DNA of 64,000 nucleotides from Henckelia pumila (lineage: Eukaryota > Streptophyta > Magnoliopsida > Lamiales > Gesneriaceae). A program made the translations under genes and the position numbers. The stretch is from contig NC_133120.1 of assembly GCF_033568475.1 (NCBI RefSeq), positions 91,282,151-91,346,150 on the forward strand, read 5' to 3'. Of this stretch, positions 42,227 through 54,543 are shown piece by piece. Under the pieces are notes generated by a model. That model made no database searches. It was given only the letters and a program-made list of their open reading frames with translations, and was not told where the DNA came from. How positions within the stretch are numbered: position 1 is the stretch's first letter; each line of letters starts with the position of its first letter.

Positions 42227-44881
42227 ATGGAGAATAACAGAGATGAAGCTATCAGGGCAAAAGATATCGCGGAGAAGAAATTGTTAGAGAGGGACATCAA
42301 AGGTGCCAAGAAATTTGCTCTAAAGGCTCAAAGCATGTACTCTGAGCTTGATGGCCTTTCTCAGTTCTTGGAGGTCATTGACTTTTACGTTGCATTTGAA
42401 GAGAAAGTAAAGGGAGAAATGGACTGCTACAGAATTCTTGGCGTTGATCCTTCTTCTTCCGAAGAAGTATTGAAAAGGCAGTACAGGAAAGTGGCTTTTG
42501 CTATCCACCCAGATAAGAACAAATCAGTAGGGGCAGAGGGGGCATTCAAAATACTGTCACAAGTATGGGATGTTCTGTCGAATAAGGAAAAGAAGTTAGC
42601 ATATGATTTGAAGATGAATTTAAGAGCTCAAAATCAATTGGGAAATGGATTGCACAATTTCAGCATTAGCTCATACTCATCAAGTGCAAGATGTACAGTT
42701 TTGGACACCAATCAGGGGCACATATCAACTCAGCTAAAGCCTCAAACGACTAGTCAACATTTCAGTACCATTCTACAGAACCCAAGAAGTCAGGCACCCG
42801 ATATTGGTTCACAGTGTCATCCCACTCCAAGTCATTCAAGTCATCCGATACCCTGTACTGGTGCATGCATCCCTAGACATCAAAATGCTCCACTAAATGC
42901 TGATTGGTCACGATTCTATGCTGCTCCACCTGAACCCCATGATCCAACACTTGGAACCAGCAGCCATCACACACACACTCGACCCTGCCTGCTGAATCCA
43001 AACCCATCAACTCATTACCAATATGCATCATCCAGCAATCCCCACCCATCTCAAAATTATCAGAACAGTCCTGTAACCACCGTCTCCTCTCCGTACTATC
43101 CTACTCCTGAGCGGATATATCGTAATTATACTTCTGCCAGAAATGCCATGTCAGGATCCAGCCATCATTCATTGAAACCTGAAACATTTTGGACTGCATG
43201 CAACATGTGCAGGAGTCAGTATGAGTACCAGAAGATTTTTCTGAATCAAAAACTTCTGTGTCCGCGATGTCAGCAGCCTTTTTTGGCAAGAGAAATGCCC
43301 ACTCCATCTGTAAAAGGCCGCAGTTCATGCCCTTGGCTCTTTTCCCATCAGCAGAGAGGTAATTTGGTAGCATTGAATGGTTCCATTGATATCCCAGCGG
43401 TCAAGAGAGACAATTTAAATAATATAAGAATTCAGCCATCTGGTCCAGCTCTCAACCGAGGGCCTGAAAAAGAAGTAAATTCTTCTACAGGTGATAAAAC
43501 TCTGCACAGGAATGTCATTGACCGAGAAAATGTTGAAGCATCCAGAGATTCTAAAGCTAGCTCCAGTGGTCAAAGTGGAGAGAAGCTTAACAATAGGAGA
43601 CACACGGATGGTCTGAACTGTAATGGTCCCAGACAGGTGAATAATGGGAGCAAATCAAGACTTAAGAGGAATTCAGAAAATCTCAAGGGAAGTTTTGGAG
43701 CTGGCCAAGCTTTTTCTCCTGGGTGTAACAAGCCACGGAAGGTGAAGGAATTGTCTCAGATGGAGATTCGTGATATGCTGATGGCAAAGGCAAAGTCAGA
43801 AATCCTTTGCAAACTTAAGGAATGGAAGATTGCTGAATCAAAATCTTCCCCTGTGAAGAAACCTAAGATTGAAAATTCAATGAGTATTTTGCAAGAAGAT
43901 TTGATTAGTGAAGAGAAGGCAGATCAGAGCAGAGATCACCTGCTCATGAATAACAAGTGCATATCACAGGCTCAAGGGTCCCCTGCATTGAATGACAATG
44001 ATGACGTGCGTGCAAATTCCGTGCAAACTGTATCAATGACTGTGCCTGATGCAGATTTCTACAATTTTGACCAGTGCCGAACTGAGGAGTCTTTCCGTGG
44101 AAACCAAGTGTGGGCAGCCTATGATGATGATGACGGCATGCCTCGTTACTATGCTGTGGTCCACCAAGTGATATCTGTGAAGCCCTTTAAGTTGCAAATC
44201 AGCTGGCTTAATTCCAAAACTACCTCTGAATTTGGATCCCTTGACTGGATAGGTTCTGGCTTTACCAAGACCAATGGGGATTTCAGGATTGGCAAGTATG
44301 AATTCAGCACTAGTTTGACTTCTTTTTCTCATCCAGTCAAGTGGAGAAAGGGGGCAAGGGGAGCAATTCAGGTCTTTCCAACAAAGGAGGATGTTTGGGC
44401 AATGTACACTAACTGGTCTCCTGATTGGGATGTGTTAACTGCTGATGAAACAGTGCATAAATATGATATGATGATGATTCTTGAAGATTACAATGAACAT
44501 AGAGGTGTAGTTGTTGCTCCTCTAGTTAAAGTGGCTGGCTTCACATCGTTGTTTCGCCAGCATTTGGATCAAACCAAGATCCTGACAATTCCAAGAGAGG
44601 AAATCTTTCGATTCTCTCATCAGGTGCCTCACTACACCCTGAATGGGAAAGAATCTGAAAACTCCCCCTCTGGTTGCTATGAGCTGGATCCTGCTGCTCT
44701 CCCTCTGGAACTTCTCAAGGTGATCACAGAAGCCGAGGAAGCAGAGGCAGAAAAAATAGCCCAACGTCCAGTGAAATTAACAGAATCAGCAGTGGTGAGG
44801 GGCAGTGTTGAAAAAGACAAACCTATCATTACATACTCTAGAAAGAACAAAATGAAGAAGGTGACTGAGGAAGCTGAGTGA
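42227..44881 (+). CDS. DnaJ (Hsp40) protein with C-terminal DUF3444 domain
   Basis: A single uninterrupted frame encodes 884 residues. The N-terminus (MENNRDEAIRAKDIAEKKLL) is a helical stretch typical of this plant family. The J domain spans about 66-127 with the HPD motif at 94-96, the signature that stimulates Hsp70 ATPase. A serine/proline/histidine-rich linker follows. A zinc-ribbon-like segment (CNMCRSQYEYQ, then CPRCQQPFLA) lies at about 324-353 with four cysteines. A conserved DUF3444 region follows at about 606-835 (YNFDQCRTEESFRGNQVWAA, WRKGARGAIQVFPTKEDVWA). Members are plant-specific, probably nuclear or cytosolic, with poorly known clients. The ATG is the first in frame and opens the conserved N-terminus. 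The gene looks intact, with no introns in the coding part, as is usual for this family. Confidence 0.95.
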   Translation: MENNRDEAIRAKDIAEKKLLERDIKGAKKFALKAQSMYSELDGLSQFLEVIDFYVAFEEKVKGEMDCYRILGVDPSSSEEVLKRQYRKVAFAIHPDKNKSVGAEGAFKILSQVWDVLSNKEKKLAYDLKMNLRAQNQLGNGLHNFSISSYSSSARCTVLDTNQGHISTQLKPQTTSQHFSTILQNPRSQAPDIGSQCHPTPSHSSHPIPCTGACIPRHQNAPLNADWSRFYAAPPEPHDPTLGTSSHHTHTRPCLLNPNPSTHYQYASSSNPHPSQNYQNSPVTTVSSPYYPTPERIYRNYTSARNAMSGSSHHSLKPETFWTACNMCRSQYEYQKIFLNQKLLCPRCQQPFLAREMPTPSVKGRSSCPWLFSHQQRGNLVALNGSIDIPAVKRDNLNNIRIQPSGPALNRGPEKEVNSSTGDKTLHRNVIDRENVEASRDSKASSSGQSGEKLNNRRHTDGLNCNGPRQVNNGSKSRLKRNSENLKGSFGAGQAFSPGCNKPRKVKELSQMEIRDMLMAKAKSEILCKLKEWKIAESKSSPVKKPKIENSMSILQEDLISEEKADQSRDHLLMNNKCISQAQGSPALNDNDDVRANSVQTVSMTVPDADFYNFDQCRTEESFRGNQVWAAYDDDDGMPRYYAVVHQVISVKPFKLQISWLNSKTTSEFGSLDWIGSGFTKTNGDFRIGKYEFSTSLTSFSHPVKWRKGARGAIQVFPTKEDVWAMYTNWSPDWDVLTADETVHKYDMMMILEDYNEHRGVVVAPLVKVAGFTSLFRQHLDQTKILTIPREEIFRFSHQVPHYTLNGKESENSPSGCYELDPAALPLELLKVITEAEEAEAEKIAQRPVKLTESAVVRGSVEKDKPIITYSRKNKMKKVTEEAE

Positions 44882-46208
44882 TCTCAATTATATAGTTTAT
44901 ACTGCTAGAAGAAAGAAATTCTGAACAAATCAAAATTTAATTTCTGAGATCAAAATTTTTACCGAGTTCAGAAATTACGAGTATAGAATATTTTTTGGTT
45001 GACCTAATTCTTTCAATTTTTTCATTTATACAATTAACCATTTATTACTCTTGAAATTCACTTCTACAATTGGTTATGAGACAATTCACTGTCTGGTTAT
45101 AAGTTTGTTTTTTCAGCACCATGATCATCAATTTATATTTAGGAATTAGCGTACACTAAAAGTTTGAAGATGCCATGTAGGACTTTTGTGCGTTTTCTGT
45201 GCACGGGTAGTGTATTTGCACTGTTTATGCACTTCGGCATTGCGTAACTTAAAATATACCAATCACTTAGTTGCATGCATTGCATGCTAATAATGTATTT
45301 TTTATAATAAATTTATATTTCAATTTAAACTGTCAAATAAAATAATTATATTATATATTAAATACAAAAATTGGTGAGAAAATAAAAAAATTGTTAAATG
45401 AAAAAAAAAGAATAAAAAAAATCATAATTGAGGGAAAAATAAATAAGGGATATTTAGGAAAATGGACTCGGTCAAACATTTTTTTAAAAAATTAACCTCC
45501 CCTAAGTGATTTGGATTACACTACAGAAGGTCATTTTTTTTTAAAAATGTTTGACCGAGGTTAAAAAACAAAATACCCCAAAAAATGAGATAGTGAAAAA
45601 AAGCAGTTGTGCGTGTTTTTTTTTAATTTATATATTATTTTAATAGGCACACCAAGATATGATCATTTATCCATATAGCCAAATAGATTACTTTTTTTTT
45701 CTGGGGCAAATTAATATTATAATTTTTTTGGATTAAATTTTTTGATAAATTATGTTCTTTATGAATACTGTTGATTAAAAAAAATTAAATTATGAACAAT
45801 GAAAAAGCATCATAGTTAGGACTTTTTTTAGCAAACTACCCCTAAAAAAACTGGCATCTTTAATTTTATTCAGTTTTTAATTATTTTTTTTAAGAAAAAT
45901 TAATTATTTCCTCTTTTTTCTTTGGGGAACTCGTGAACCAATTAAGAATTTTTTTTTTGAGGAAACGAATTAAGAATTTTGATTGTTAATTATAATACTT
46001 AATATCAACAAATAAATATAATTCTGCTCAAAAAAATATGTATTTAATTGGTTATGTGAAACATAATAGGCTACAGCGTCCAAAAAGCCCAATAAGGCCT
46101 TCAGCAATCAGCATTGCCTCCGCCGCCCCCTCTGTTCCTCACTTCTCCTCCTCCGACGGGGAGTGTACGAACGAAGACCAGAATACTTTCTGATACGGTC
46201 GACGGAAT
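44882..46208. other. Intergenic region between the DnaJ and WDR74-like genes
   Basis: It holds the DnaJ 3' flank and an AT-rich stretch. A small inverted repeat sits at 45468-45560. The last ~150 bases before 46209 are GC-richer and probably carry the WDR74-like promoter and 5' UTR. No other gene is seen. Confidence 0.6.
45468..45560. repeat. Short inverted repeat, foldback or MITE-like
   Basis: The left arm CTCGGTCAAACATTTTTTT and the right arm AAAAATGTTTGACCGAG pair over about 17-24 bases around a ~45-base centre. No clear target duplication is seen. It could be a small MITE remnant or a transcriptional hairpin. Confidence 0.6.
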
Positions 46209-49200
46209 ATGCCACGGACAACGACGGTGGAGAACCCCGGCTGCCCTCCACTTCGAGCCTTAACCTTCGACGTTCTTGGCCTTGTCAAAGGTAAAAAGAA
46301 CGTATTTTTATTTTTAGTTTTCTTAAAAGTAGAATCTTGATGTACCAAGTTAAAGCTTTCCTCTCTGTTTTTTCGGATATATTTTCCAACAGTTATTGAG
46401 GCGCGTAAAAATGAGAACGGTGGTGCTGCCAAGATGGTGGAGCGTTGGGGAGACCCGGATTCATCTAAATGCGTGCTTGCTGCTTCGATTCTGGACAGAG
46501 AGTCTGACCCGGTACCTTATTTTGGATGTATATTTTTGTGGTGATTGTTATGAGCTTTTAGTGAAGAGGTATATTGTCTGCAGTTAATTGAGATTTATAA
46601 GTTTTACTGTTGGAATGCATCGAGGAGGCTTAAAATTCTCTTGGTCGGTAGGTTTTGCGAAATTCTGTAGTTTTTTCCTTTTTTTTATTACCAAAATTCT
46701 GTAGTTAGTGATATTTCATTGTAATTGTTGTAGCGATTTTGTTTTTCTAATTGAGGTAAGGTTTTAAAGGTAAGAGCATTTTGTAGCTCTTGTGAATTGG
46801 GCTGAGCATCAATTAAATATATTCTGTCAGTTAGGCAGTGTTGAGTGATTATTCCGAAGTCCGAACTACGTCTCTATGGAATGGATTCCATCTTGCTTTG
46901 ACAATCTGCCAACTTAAATTTTTGTGATTGTGTTATGGTTATAACTCCAGATTGCAATGCTAAAATTTGAAGTCTATTTCATTGTACCTGTAGTAAAAAG
47001 TTTGAGAAGGCTACCAAAGTTGTTAGAATTACAAATGTGATGACATGATTAGCTTGGGAAATTTCTTGAACCACTACCACATTATAATATATCCATGTCC
47101 GAAGTTCTGGGCATTTTTAGAAGTTTGTCAGGAATATTGATGATTGATCAAAATAATAGTCATGAATTTTTTTTTTTTTATTTTATTTTTTATTGTTAGT
47201 GGGATTAATGATTCTCAAGGTATTGTGGCTATAATGTCGTTGACCCTAGAAATGTCTGTATGTTACAAGAGTTAAGGTCCTATTATGATGATTTTGTTCA
47301 AGTGGATGCTCGTCTTGGGATTGTGAAGTCTACTTATGAGAGACTTTTCCCTGACTATGTCCTAGTTAAAGCAAATTATGTTGAATTTCTGCAAGTCCTG
47401 CAATGCTGAAAACTTTCGGTTGGGTGCATCTTTGGTTATGAGGGATCGCAGGACTCGGATGTTCCTCATACAATGCATGGACAAATATGTAGATGGTGAT
47501 AATGTAATAACTAATAACTAATAAATGTGGCATTGTTAAGATCTATGATAAGATCTTATTTAAGGTTGATATCCTATTCTTCAATTTCTGGGTTTTTGAA
47601 TTGAATTACAATGATCTTGTTTTATGCAAATTGTTCTGTTCATTTTGGTTTGACACATTGTTGGGTATATTGCATGGAAATATATGATGTGGCAGCTGCT
47701 CGGTATTGCAAGAAAATGTGGTTCGGTAAGTTTTTTTTCTTGCTTCCTAATATCTAATGTTAGTATGCATCTCTTTGGTACTTTTGGTAAACCCTAGCAG
47801 ACATGTAAGTGATGATAGTCTGTTGCACAGATCGAGGTGATTAGCGCTATTAATGGGAATCTTCGTGTTCACATTCCAAGTTTATATGAAACTGCAACCA
47901 GTCTACAAGATGATACCATCATGGGATTGCATTTGTTAAAAAAACACCGATCAGAGTCATCATCCAGGTATCATACTTCCCACCTTTTTTCCTTGTCTGT
48001 TTTGTTGTGATTAAATCTATCCAGATGTACCTTATGTTTCTCAAGGTGATTTGTTTAGGCATTTAGCTTTTCCTTCTGCGGGAACTCGGTAATTGATGTG
48101 AATAGACATATTGATTAGTAGTATTTTTGGCTTCTTTCTTCGACCCTGAAGAGGAGCATATAATGTAAACCGTCTTTACCATGTGACTGATGAACCGGGG
48201 ATATGCTTTATTTTTTTTCGCGTTAGTTAATTTGTCGTGAACAATTATTTTTTCTTTGTTGGTGAAGGATACCGCGAATTACTGATTTTTTACGTATCAA
48301 CTTTATTGTGCACCTCTAGTATCTTTGCAAATTTTGTTTCCCCCTTTTATGAACCATGTCGTGGGACATTGACATACTCGATTACAACATTTTATAGTGA
48401 TGATAGTATATTATTTATAATCTGTAAAAGAGATCTGCCTATAATTTCATACGATAAAGTAATTTGGTTGCTGTGTAATAATTGAAATGGCCCATGAATT
48501 CATATAGAATGTGATGCCAAGATATGATTTAGCTGACAGTCAATTGATTAACCTTTTTCTTTATGGAAATTGAGCTATTTTTTTCAAAGTGGACCATTAA
48601 TAAAACTTGTACTAGGGGACATTAATTGTATGATTTACGAGCTCTGATTTTAAAACTTGAAATGTAGTGGCAAGGTTGTTACTTGTTCACTTAAAGGTTT
48701 CGTTGGTTTAATTCTGCTGTGTTTACAATGTGCGACCCTATTACACATCAACTTTCTATATCTTGGTTTAGGTCATGTATGTTGCATGTCTGCACTAAAA
48801 AAGGCCACGCGATCTTGGAATCAATTGATGTGACCAAATCATCAGCAGAGTTCACGCGTGATCCTTCTACAACTACATGGAATATAAGTGGATCTGGGGA
48901 GATCTTGCTTTCTAGAGTAGATGACAGTGAGAACTATGCTCTATATGGAGGGTAAGCTTATTAGTCCATGCATTCACTTATAAACTAAATTGACTTTTCG
49001 AACTGTCCGAGAGATGGTGACCGATTTAAATAACTCTCAGGAAGGGTGTTGAAGTAAATGTATGGGATCTTAGCAATAATACAAAGATCTGGGCTGCAAA
49101 ATCTGTAAGTTACTACTTTACCCTATGTATTTTGCAGTATTTTTTAGGTCTGGATGCTCGATACAGAAACGATAACTGTTCTTGTGACGGGTTTAGTGTT

Positions 49201-51490
49201 TGATATTGCTCAATCTATCTCGTGTAGCCCCCAAAAAACTCTCTTGGCATATTTACTCCAACTTGGTTTACATCTGCGACCTTCTTGAGTCAAGATGATC
49301 ATCGTAAATTTGTGGCCGGCACCAATTCTCATCAGGTAACGTTCTACTCAATTTTCTATCTTAAATTTGCTGGGTGCTTAACTGCTTATGATAAAAGAGT
49401 GGCTTCATTCTAAGATAGTTGCAAGAAAAATGATCACTTTATTTTGGTATTATGGTATACTTGTGCTGTCCTTTTCTGATTGTTTAGTTGAGATTCTTAA
49501 ATATTGAAAATTCAACTTGCTCCTGATAATATACGATGTAATTGTAACCCTGTAGAGAAGTTGAAAATAAAAAATTTATACAAATCTTTCTGTATTTTTT
49601 GTGCTTACTGAACCAACCACATGATATGGCAGGTTCGACTGTATGATATATCTTCCCAGAGAAGACCTATCATGTCAATTGAATTCCGGGAGACTCCTAT
49701 TAAATCTGTTGCCGAAGATTTTGATGGACATACAATATATGTAGGAAATGGCTCAGGCGATCTTGGTTCCATTGATATACGCACAGGTATTTTTTTAACG
49801 CCTTTTCTTGTGCCATTTGATTATATGGCATTGAATATCTTTTTATTATTCTTCTGAATGAAATGGCACTGTACCATGTTATAATGTGTGGGCAACTCTT
49901 CTGTTGCTGTACGAAACTGTGTAAGGTGCTGCAACAGAGTTTCTGATCCTGAAACATTTATAACTTATGATTATCACCTTTACAATCCTCTAGTATGTAA
50001 ATAATTTGGCTTCTCTCATAGTCCGTACAAAGAGCATTTTTCTTTTGACATGCATAATTCTTTTAATTTTATAACATCAAATTAATATAACACGTCTTTG
50101 GAACATCGATATTCCCGCCTGATATTGGCAGGAATTTTGCATCTTAGCAGTGGCAGTTGAGTTCAGCCACTTTTTTCGACCATATAGTTGTTTGTAATTT
50201 AAGCGTCGAAAGTTGATGACCATGTAACCATTCAAGTGTGAGCACATAGTTGTGTCCGATGCAGTGTCAGGTTTTGAGGTTTAGGCAAATTTCTTCTTCT
50301 TGATTCCTTTGCTTCCATCTGGTTGGCACACCTTTCTGTGCTGAAAGTCTTTTAATCTCTCATTTCACTTATTTTACTTATTATATAATTGCTTCTTTTT
50401 CTTCTCGTGTTAGTTTTCTTAGTTTTCAAGCCTCAACTTGCGAGTTATGCTGATTCGAGATTGCAATCTGTTGATTTTTTTGGGTACACAAGTTTCAATT
50501 ATTTGTATATTGTTTGAAAACCGTAGGGAAACTCTTGGGATGCTTTATCGGAAAATGTTCTGGAAGTGTAAGATCCATAGCCAGGCACCCAGAACTTCCT
50601 GTACTTGCTTCATGTGGTGAGTACATTGCAATGAATTGGGATATCTTGATATATAGACAATGTTATGGTATAATATTTCTGGTTGAATTTAATCCTGATG
50701 TATAAATTATAAATAATAGACTGAAAATGTACATGGCTCTGATCAAAACTACTTCGGCTCTGTTCCCAGCTATAACATCTTATCATTTTGGTTCCGAAAA
50801 TATTTGTTTCAAAGCATACCTTGTGACTCTGTCACTGTTCTAGTTCCAGATATCTTTCAATGGAGAGAACTACTATCACCATTATTAAAAAACACAAAAG
50901 ATGTTTCATGTTTGGTTCCAGGACTAATTTTCTTTGTCCATGGTTGGAGTTATTTGCTGACTGGTTGATTCGGCTTTCTACTAGGGCTTGACAGCTATCT
51001 GCGCTTCTGGGACATTCATTCACGGCAACTTCTATCAGCGGTATGCCATGAAGTTTAATTTTAACAATACCTGTTAGTTCTCGAGGTTTATCGCATTCTG
51101 CAAAACTTTTCGCCAAGAACTGTAAAGGCGATCACCAACCATTCTTGTCCTTTGTCTGCTGATAAATATTTTTGCGTTGATTCGATACAGGTTTTCTTGA
51201 AGCAGCCGCTCACTAATGTCTTTTTCGATTCGCATTATCGCAGTGAAGGTATGTTTATTTAACTTGGTGCCCTTATGTTTGTGCTTCTACAAACCAAGCT
51301 CAATTCTATCTTACAATTTTGTGCAGAAATCAGTGTTTGTGCACCTGAGCCACAAGTTACACCGGCTCTCGGCATAGTTGAAGAGGAACCCCCGCGTGTC
51401 AAACGGAAAATGGGTTCTAAAGAGCACAAGGGATCCAAGAAAATGTACTCTAAAAAGAGTAGCAAGAGGTTAAAAGCTGAAGAACATTAA
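46209..51490 (+). CDS. WD40 ribosome-biogenesis protein, WDR74/Nsa1-like
   Basis: Twelve exons with GT-AG borders give one open frame of 413 residues: 46209-46290, 46393-46511, 47696-47725, 47831-47967, 48772-48951, 49041-49104, 49228-49335, 49633-49786, 50527-50616, 50985-51040, 51191-51248 and 51327-51490. WD-type repeats include VNVWDLSNNTKIWAAK, VRLYDISSQRRPIMSIEF and LDSYLRFWDIHSRQLLSAV. The C-terminus is lysine-rich (KRKMGSKEHKGSKKMYSKKS), as in nucleolar proteins. The repeat wording, size and basic tail fit the WDR74/Nsa1 family, which acts in the nucleolus on pre-60S ribosomal particles. The summed exon length of 1242 bases is an exact multiple of three, which supports the model. I do not see disabling changes. 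Intron 2 contains an odd protein-like stretch. Confidence 0.9.
47200..47520 (+). other. Unassigned protein-like stretch inside intron 2 of the WDR74-like gene
   Basis: One frame reads VDPRNVCMLQELRSYYDDFV, then KSTYERLFPDYVLVKANYVE, up to a stop. After a frame change it continues RLGASLVMRDRRTRMFLIQC. Codon use and residue mix look protein-like and the piece is more GC-rich than the surrounding intron. I do not recognise the family. It is probably a degenerate fragment of a host or transposon gene inserted in the intron. Confidence 0.4.
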
Positions 51491-52156
51491 CACCAAAACT
51501 AGCTTATTTTGCGTGGATTAAGTTGCGGGGTATGAGTCGAAACTGGTTGCTTTTGCCGAGATTTGTATTTATACAGAAGAAAAATTTTGAAATCTGGGTT
51601 GACCTTCCGAGAGAAAGTAGTGCCCGATTATGTTTCATTTTCATTCCTTGGATTGCATTGCAATATAGAAAAACAGTTGCAAAAGTATTTTAACAAAAGT
51701 ATTTTAGAATAGAAACGGTGAAGTAATTGATATTTACGAATAAATATTTATCAAATATGATCAAAAAAATTAGATTTATCAAAAACATAATATTAAGCTT
51801 TTCTAAAGAGAGAAAATTATTTTTTAGCCTCTTGAATGGGAGTATTATTTGAGAAATGTGCAATTTTTGTATCAACAGTCAAGGTTATCAATGTCATGGA
51901 TAAAACAATTGACACCCACAAGTTCCATGAAATTACAAAATGGATGCTGGCAGTGTAGAACAAAGCTGCAAATATCTGTCAACTAAAATGAGCCGACACA
52001 ATGCTTTCACAATATAACAAATAGAAAGAAATGAAACATAATAAGATGAAACCATTAAAGAGTTCAGGTTTCTTTGTTTTCTTGGTGCTAGGTGGGGGAG
52101 AGGAGAGGGGGCACGGGCATTTGTTTGAATGCTGGAAGATAGAAGAGCGGAATGCT
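51491..52156. other. Convergent 3' flanks of the WDR74-like and MPC1 genes
   Basis: The stretch is AT-rich and noncoding. The right-hand part (about 51930-52156) probably holds the MPC1 3' UTR and the left-hand part the WDR74-like 3' UTR. I see no other gene. Confidence 0.55.
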
Positions 52157-53472
52157 TCACTGAGAGGAAGGCTCAGCTTTCTTATTCTCCAGATACCTGG
52201 AAAAGTACTTGTTATTGCAAGTTGCTACAAAACAGGAAAACAATTCATTCTCATGTAAAATTATACACTCCGAAATGATAATTCATGAGAAACACACAAC
52301 TTAGGATATCGCAAGGTTCGAATGTGGTTCAAACACCTAAAACATGTCCCTTAAACAAGACATACAACCAATACCAAATTTCAAGAGGAAAGGGCCAGTA
52401 TCAATGAATTAATAGACCAATGGCCTTAATTTTAGATGCTGAATTCTCCGGTTTTCCACTCTTTTTTTAAGCTCACTATCTACCAGCCTTCCCACAACCC
52501 TGTGTCCCTGCACATGATACCCCACCAAACTTTCCCAAAAAAGAGAACCAACACAGAGAGAAGAACTGTTTTACAACTTGTCCTCGTCTCAACATCCAGA
52601 TAAGTAAATGACAAAGAAGAGAAAATATACAGTCATGAGAATTTTGTTCAGTAAGAATCGCGATTGCGAGGAAAGGAGTTACCAATATGAAGGATCATAT
52701 TCCTGGTTTCCCTTTATACTGCCTCTCTTACAATTATAACCTTCTTAATTAACTTTAGGTAGATAGAACAAGCACAGAGAGAGAATTTTAACCCTTGAGA
52801 CTCATCATGCGGCCAATAATGAATGACCACAATTTTCTAAATGTTATGTATGATTTAAATTTGTATAAATGGTATAATATTTGACAAAAAATAAAAAAGA
52901 TTAATTTCTCGGAAGAAGTGAAAATAACATTGCAAAAGGATGATGGCAGCAATAACATCGATCCATTTTGGCAGGATGAGAGATCAAGCCCAAGAGCCAT
53001 AGGAATCAAACTGAAAGTGTTAAACCACATACCCTTGACCCTTGGCCCAGCGGGACAGTTGATAAAGCTGCACCGACTCATTTGAAGCATGACAAGCAAG
53101 CAACAGATAGTTACGAGGCTGTACCATCCACGCAAACCTCATGAACAATGCAGAATATATACACATGGCTGCATCAGGTAAATAATAGTTAGCATTCAAA
53201 AATGTAATCAGGGTAAGTATCAGAAGCCCATTATTTCACCTCCAGTCATGTTTCCAGATATCATTTCTGGAGGTTTTTTCATATCAACGAGCCCCTTGAA
53301 AACCAATAAGAAAATTTTTAGACAAAATTTCACCATCAAATTACTAACTTCGCATATCAACATAGTCATAGAATCATACAGCAATAACAAATCCCCAATT
53401 AGCTACGGGACCCCAAAAATGAGTAGTTTTGGGACCAACAGGACTGTTCAGAAATGCTTTGAAGGCTGCCAT
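52157..53472 (-). CDS. MPC1: Mitochondrial pyruvate carrier subunit 1
   Basis: Four coding exons on the minus strand (53472-53380, 53294-53240, 53168-53033, 52196-52157) give 107 residues. The protein begins [20 protein letters not shown], contains [31 protein letters not shown] and [20 protein letters not shown], and ends [13 protein letters not shown]. This is the MPC1 (former BRP44L) signature; length and N-terminus match plant MPC1. MPC1 pairs with an MPC2-type partner in the inner mitochondrial membrane to import pyruvate. The start is the only ATG that gives the conserved N-terminus. A 5' UTR exon likely lies at 54544 to about 54615, spliced to 53496. Retention of the last intron would give a 98-residue form ending GYVV. 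Confidence 0.93.
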
Positions 53473-53957
53473 AAATAAGGGAAGAACTCAACAATTCTGC
53501 AGGACACAATCAAAAAGTCAGAATGAATCAGGATATGGCAAACCAAAAACAAGCTAAGTTGTTCACATAATCATGGTAGAACACACTTTAAGAACTGGGC
53601 GATGTTCCAAAACACCTGAAACTGTTGTTAGAAGAAACAAGTGCCAAGACATGAAAATCTGGGAAATATAATTCAATAAGTTATCTCGAGATTATAAAGT
53701 AACAGCCAAAGCGAAAATGGAATGTTAAAAATCTCTACTACATCCAATAAATTTGACAGCATCAAGACATGAACAGAAATGTCCGCGGTGCGTTTTGGAT
53801 CCATAGAATTCATCAAGTTCATGGAATTGGAGATGAAAAATCTATTCAAATTTGGATAAAATTACTCCTTATTCTACGGTTCTACCTCCATGACTTTGAA
53901 TCCTTAATACCAATTGCTAAGTCAACATAATATTCCCTCAGCTCCTTCGACAATAAG

Positions 53958-54142
53958 AGCCTGTTTGGATTTGATAGATTTTTTTTTTTAAAAGTGCTTT
54001 TTTAAGCTATAATTTTTAACTTTAGAAAAAGCTCTAATTTTGACCTAAAAAAAGTGTTTTTTTAAGCAATTAAATGGTCACCCAAACACTTTTTTAACCA
54101 AATAAGCACTTTTTTTGGCTTTTGAAACCAAACGTGCCTAAG
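53958..54142. repeat. MITE-like element with imperfect terminal inverted repeats
   Basis: The ends read AGCCTGTTTGGAT and, inverted, AGGCACGTTTGGT, around an AT-rich interior with AAAAGTGCTTTTTTAAGC-type inverted segments. Short elements with GTTTGG ends of this type are common in plant gene space and are usually placed with hAT-type MITEs. It lies in the presumed 5' UTR intron of MPC1. The target duplication is unclear. Confidence 0.55.
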
Positions 54143-54543
54143 ATTCCAAACAGAAAACCAGATCAAGTAAAATTCCAGTAATTCATAAACACAAGAAAAA
54201 TAATTCTAACACAGGGTAAAATCCAGAATTCCATTACAATTCTTAAAAGTTACATATAAGCTACTACGATCCCAATTTTCCACAGTCCACGCCAACTTCT
54301 ACAGTCTATTTTTTTTAATAACAAAAGCTCGAATTTTTACGAATGCAACAATATGTTTTAGAAAAAAAATAAATTAAGAGTTCGTGATAAGCATACATCC
54401 TCTTACAATCAAAGCATACATCCACCTGGTTTCAAAACAAAAAATCACATACACGTAAACACACGCAAACATATGTATATCGATAATTACAAGTATCCTT
54501 TGTAGGAAAATAGATCCAGAGACGTAGGTTTACCGCAAAGAAG

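Noticed and set aside
53020-53032. MPC1 ending in GYVV as the main product
   Set aside because: A strong donor (GTATGT) precedes it and a downstream exon gives the conserved charged C-terminus of plant MPC1. It is kept only as a possible retained-intron form.
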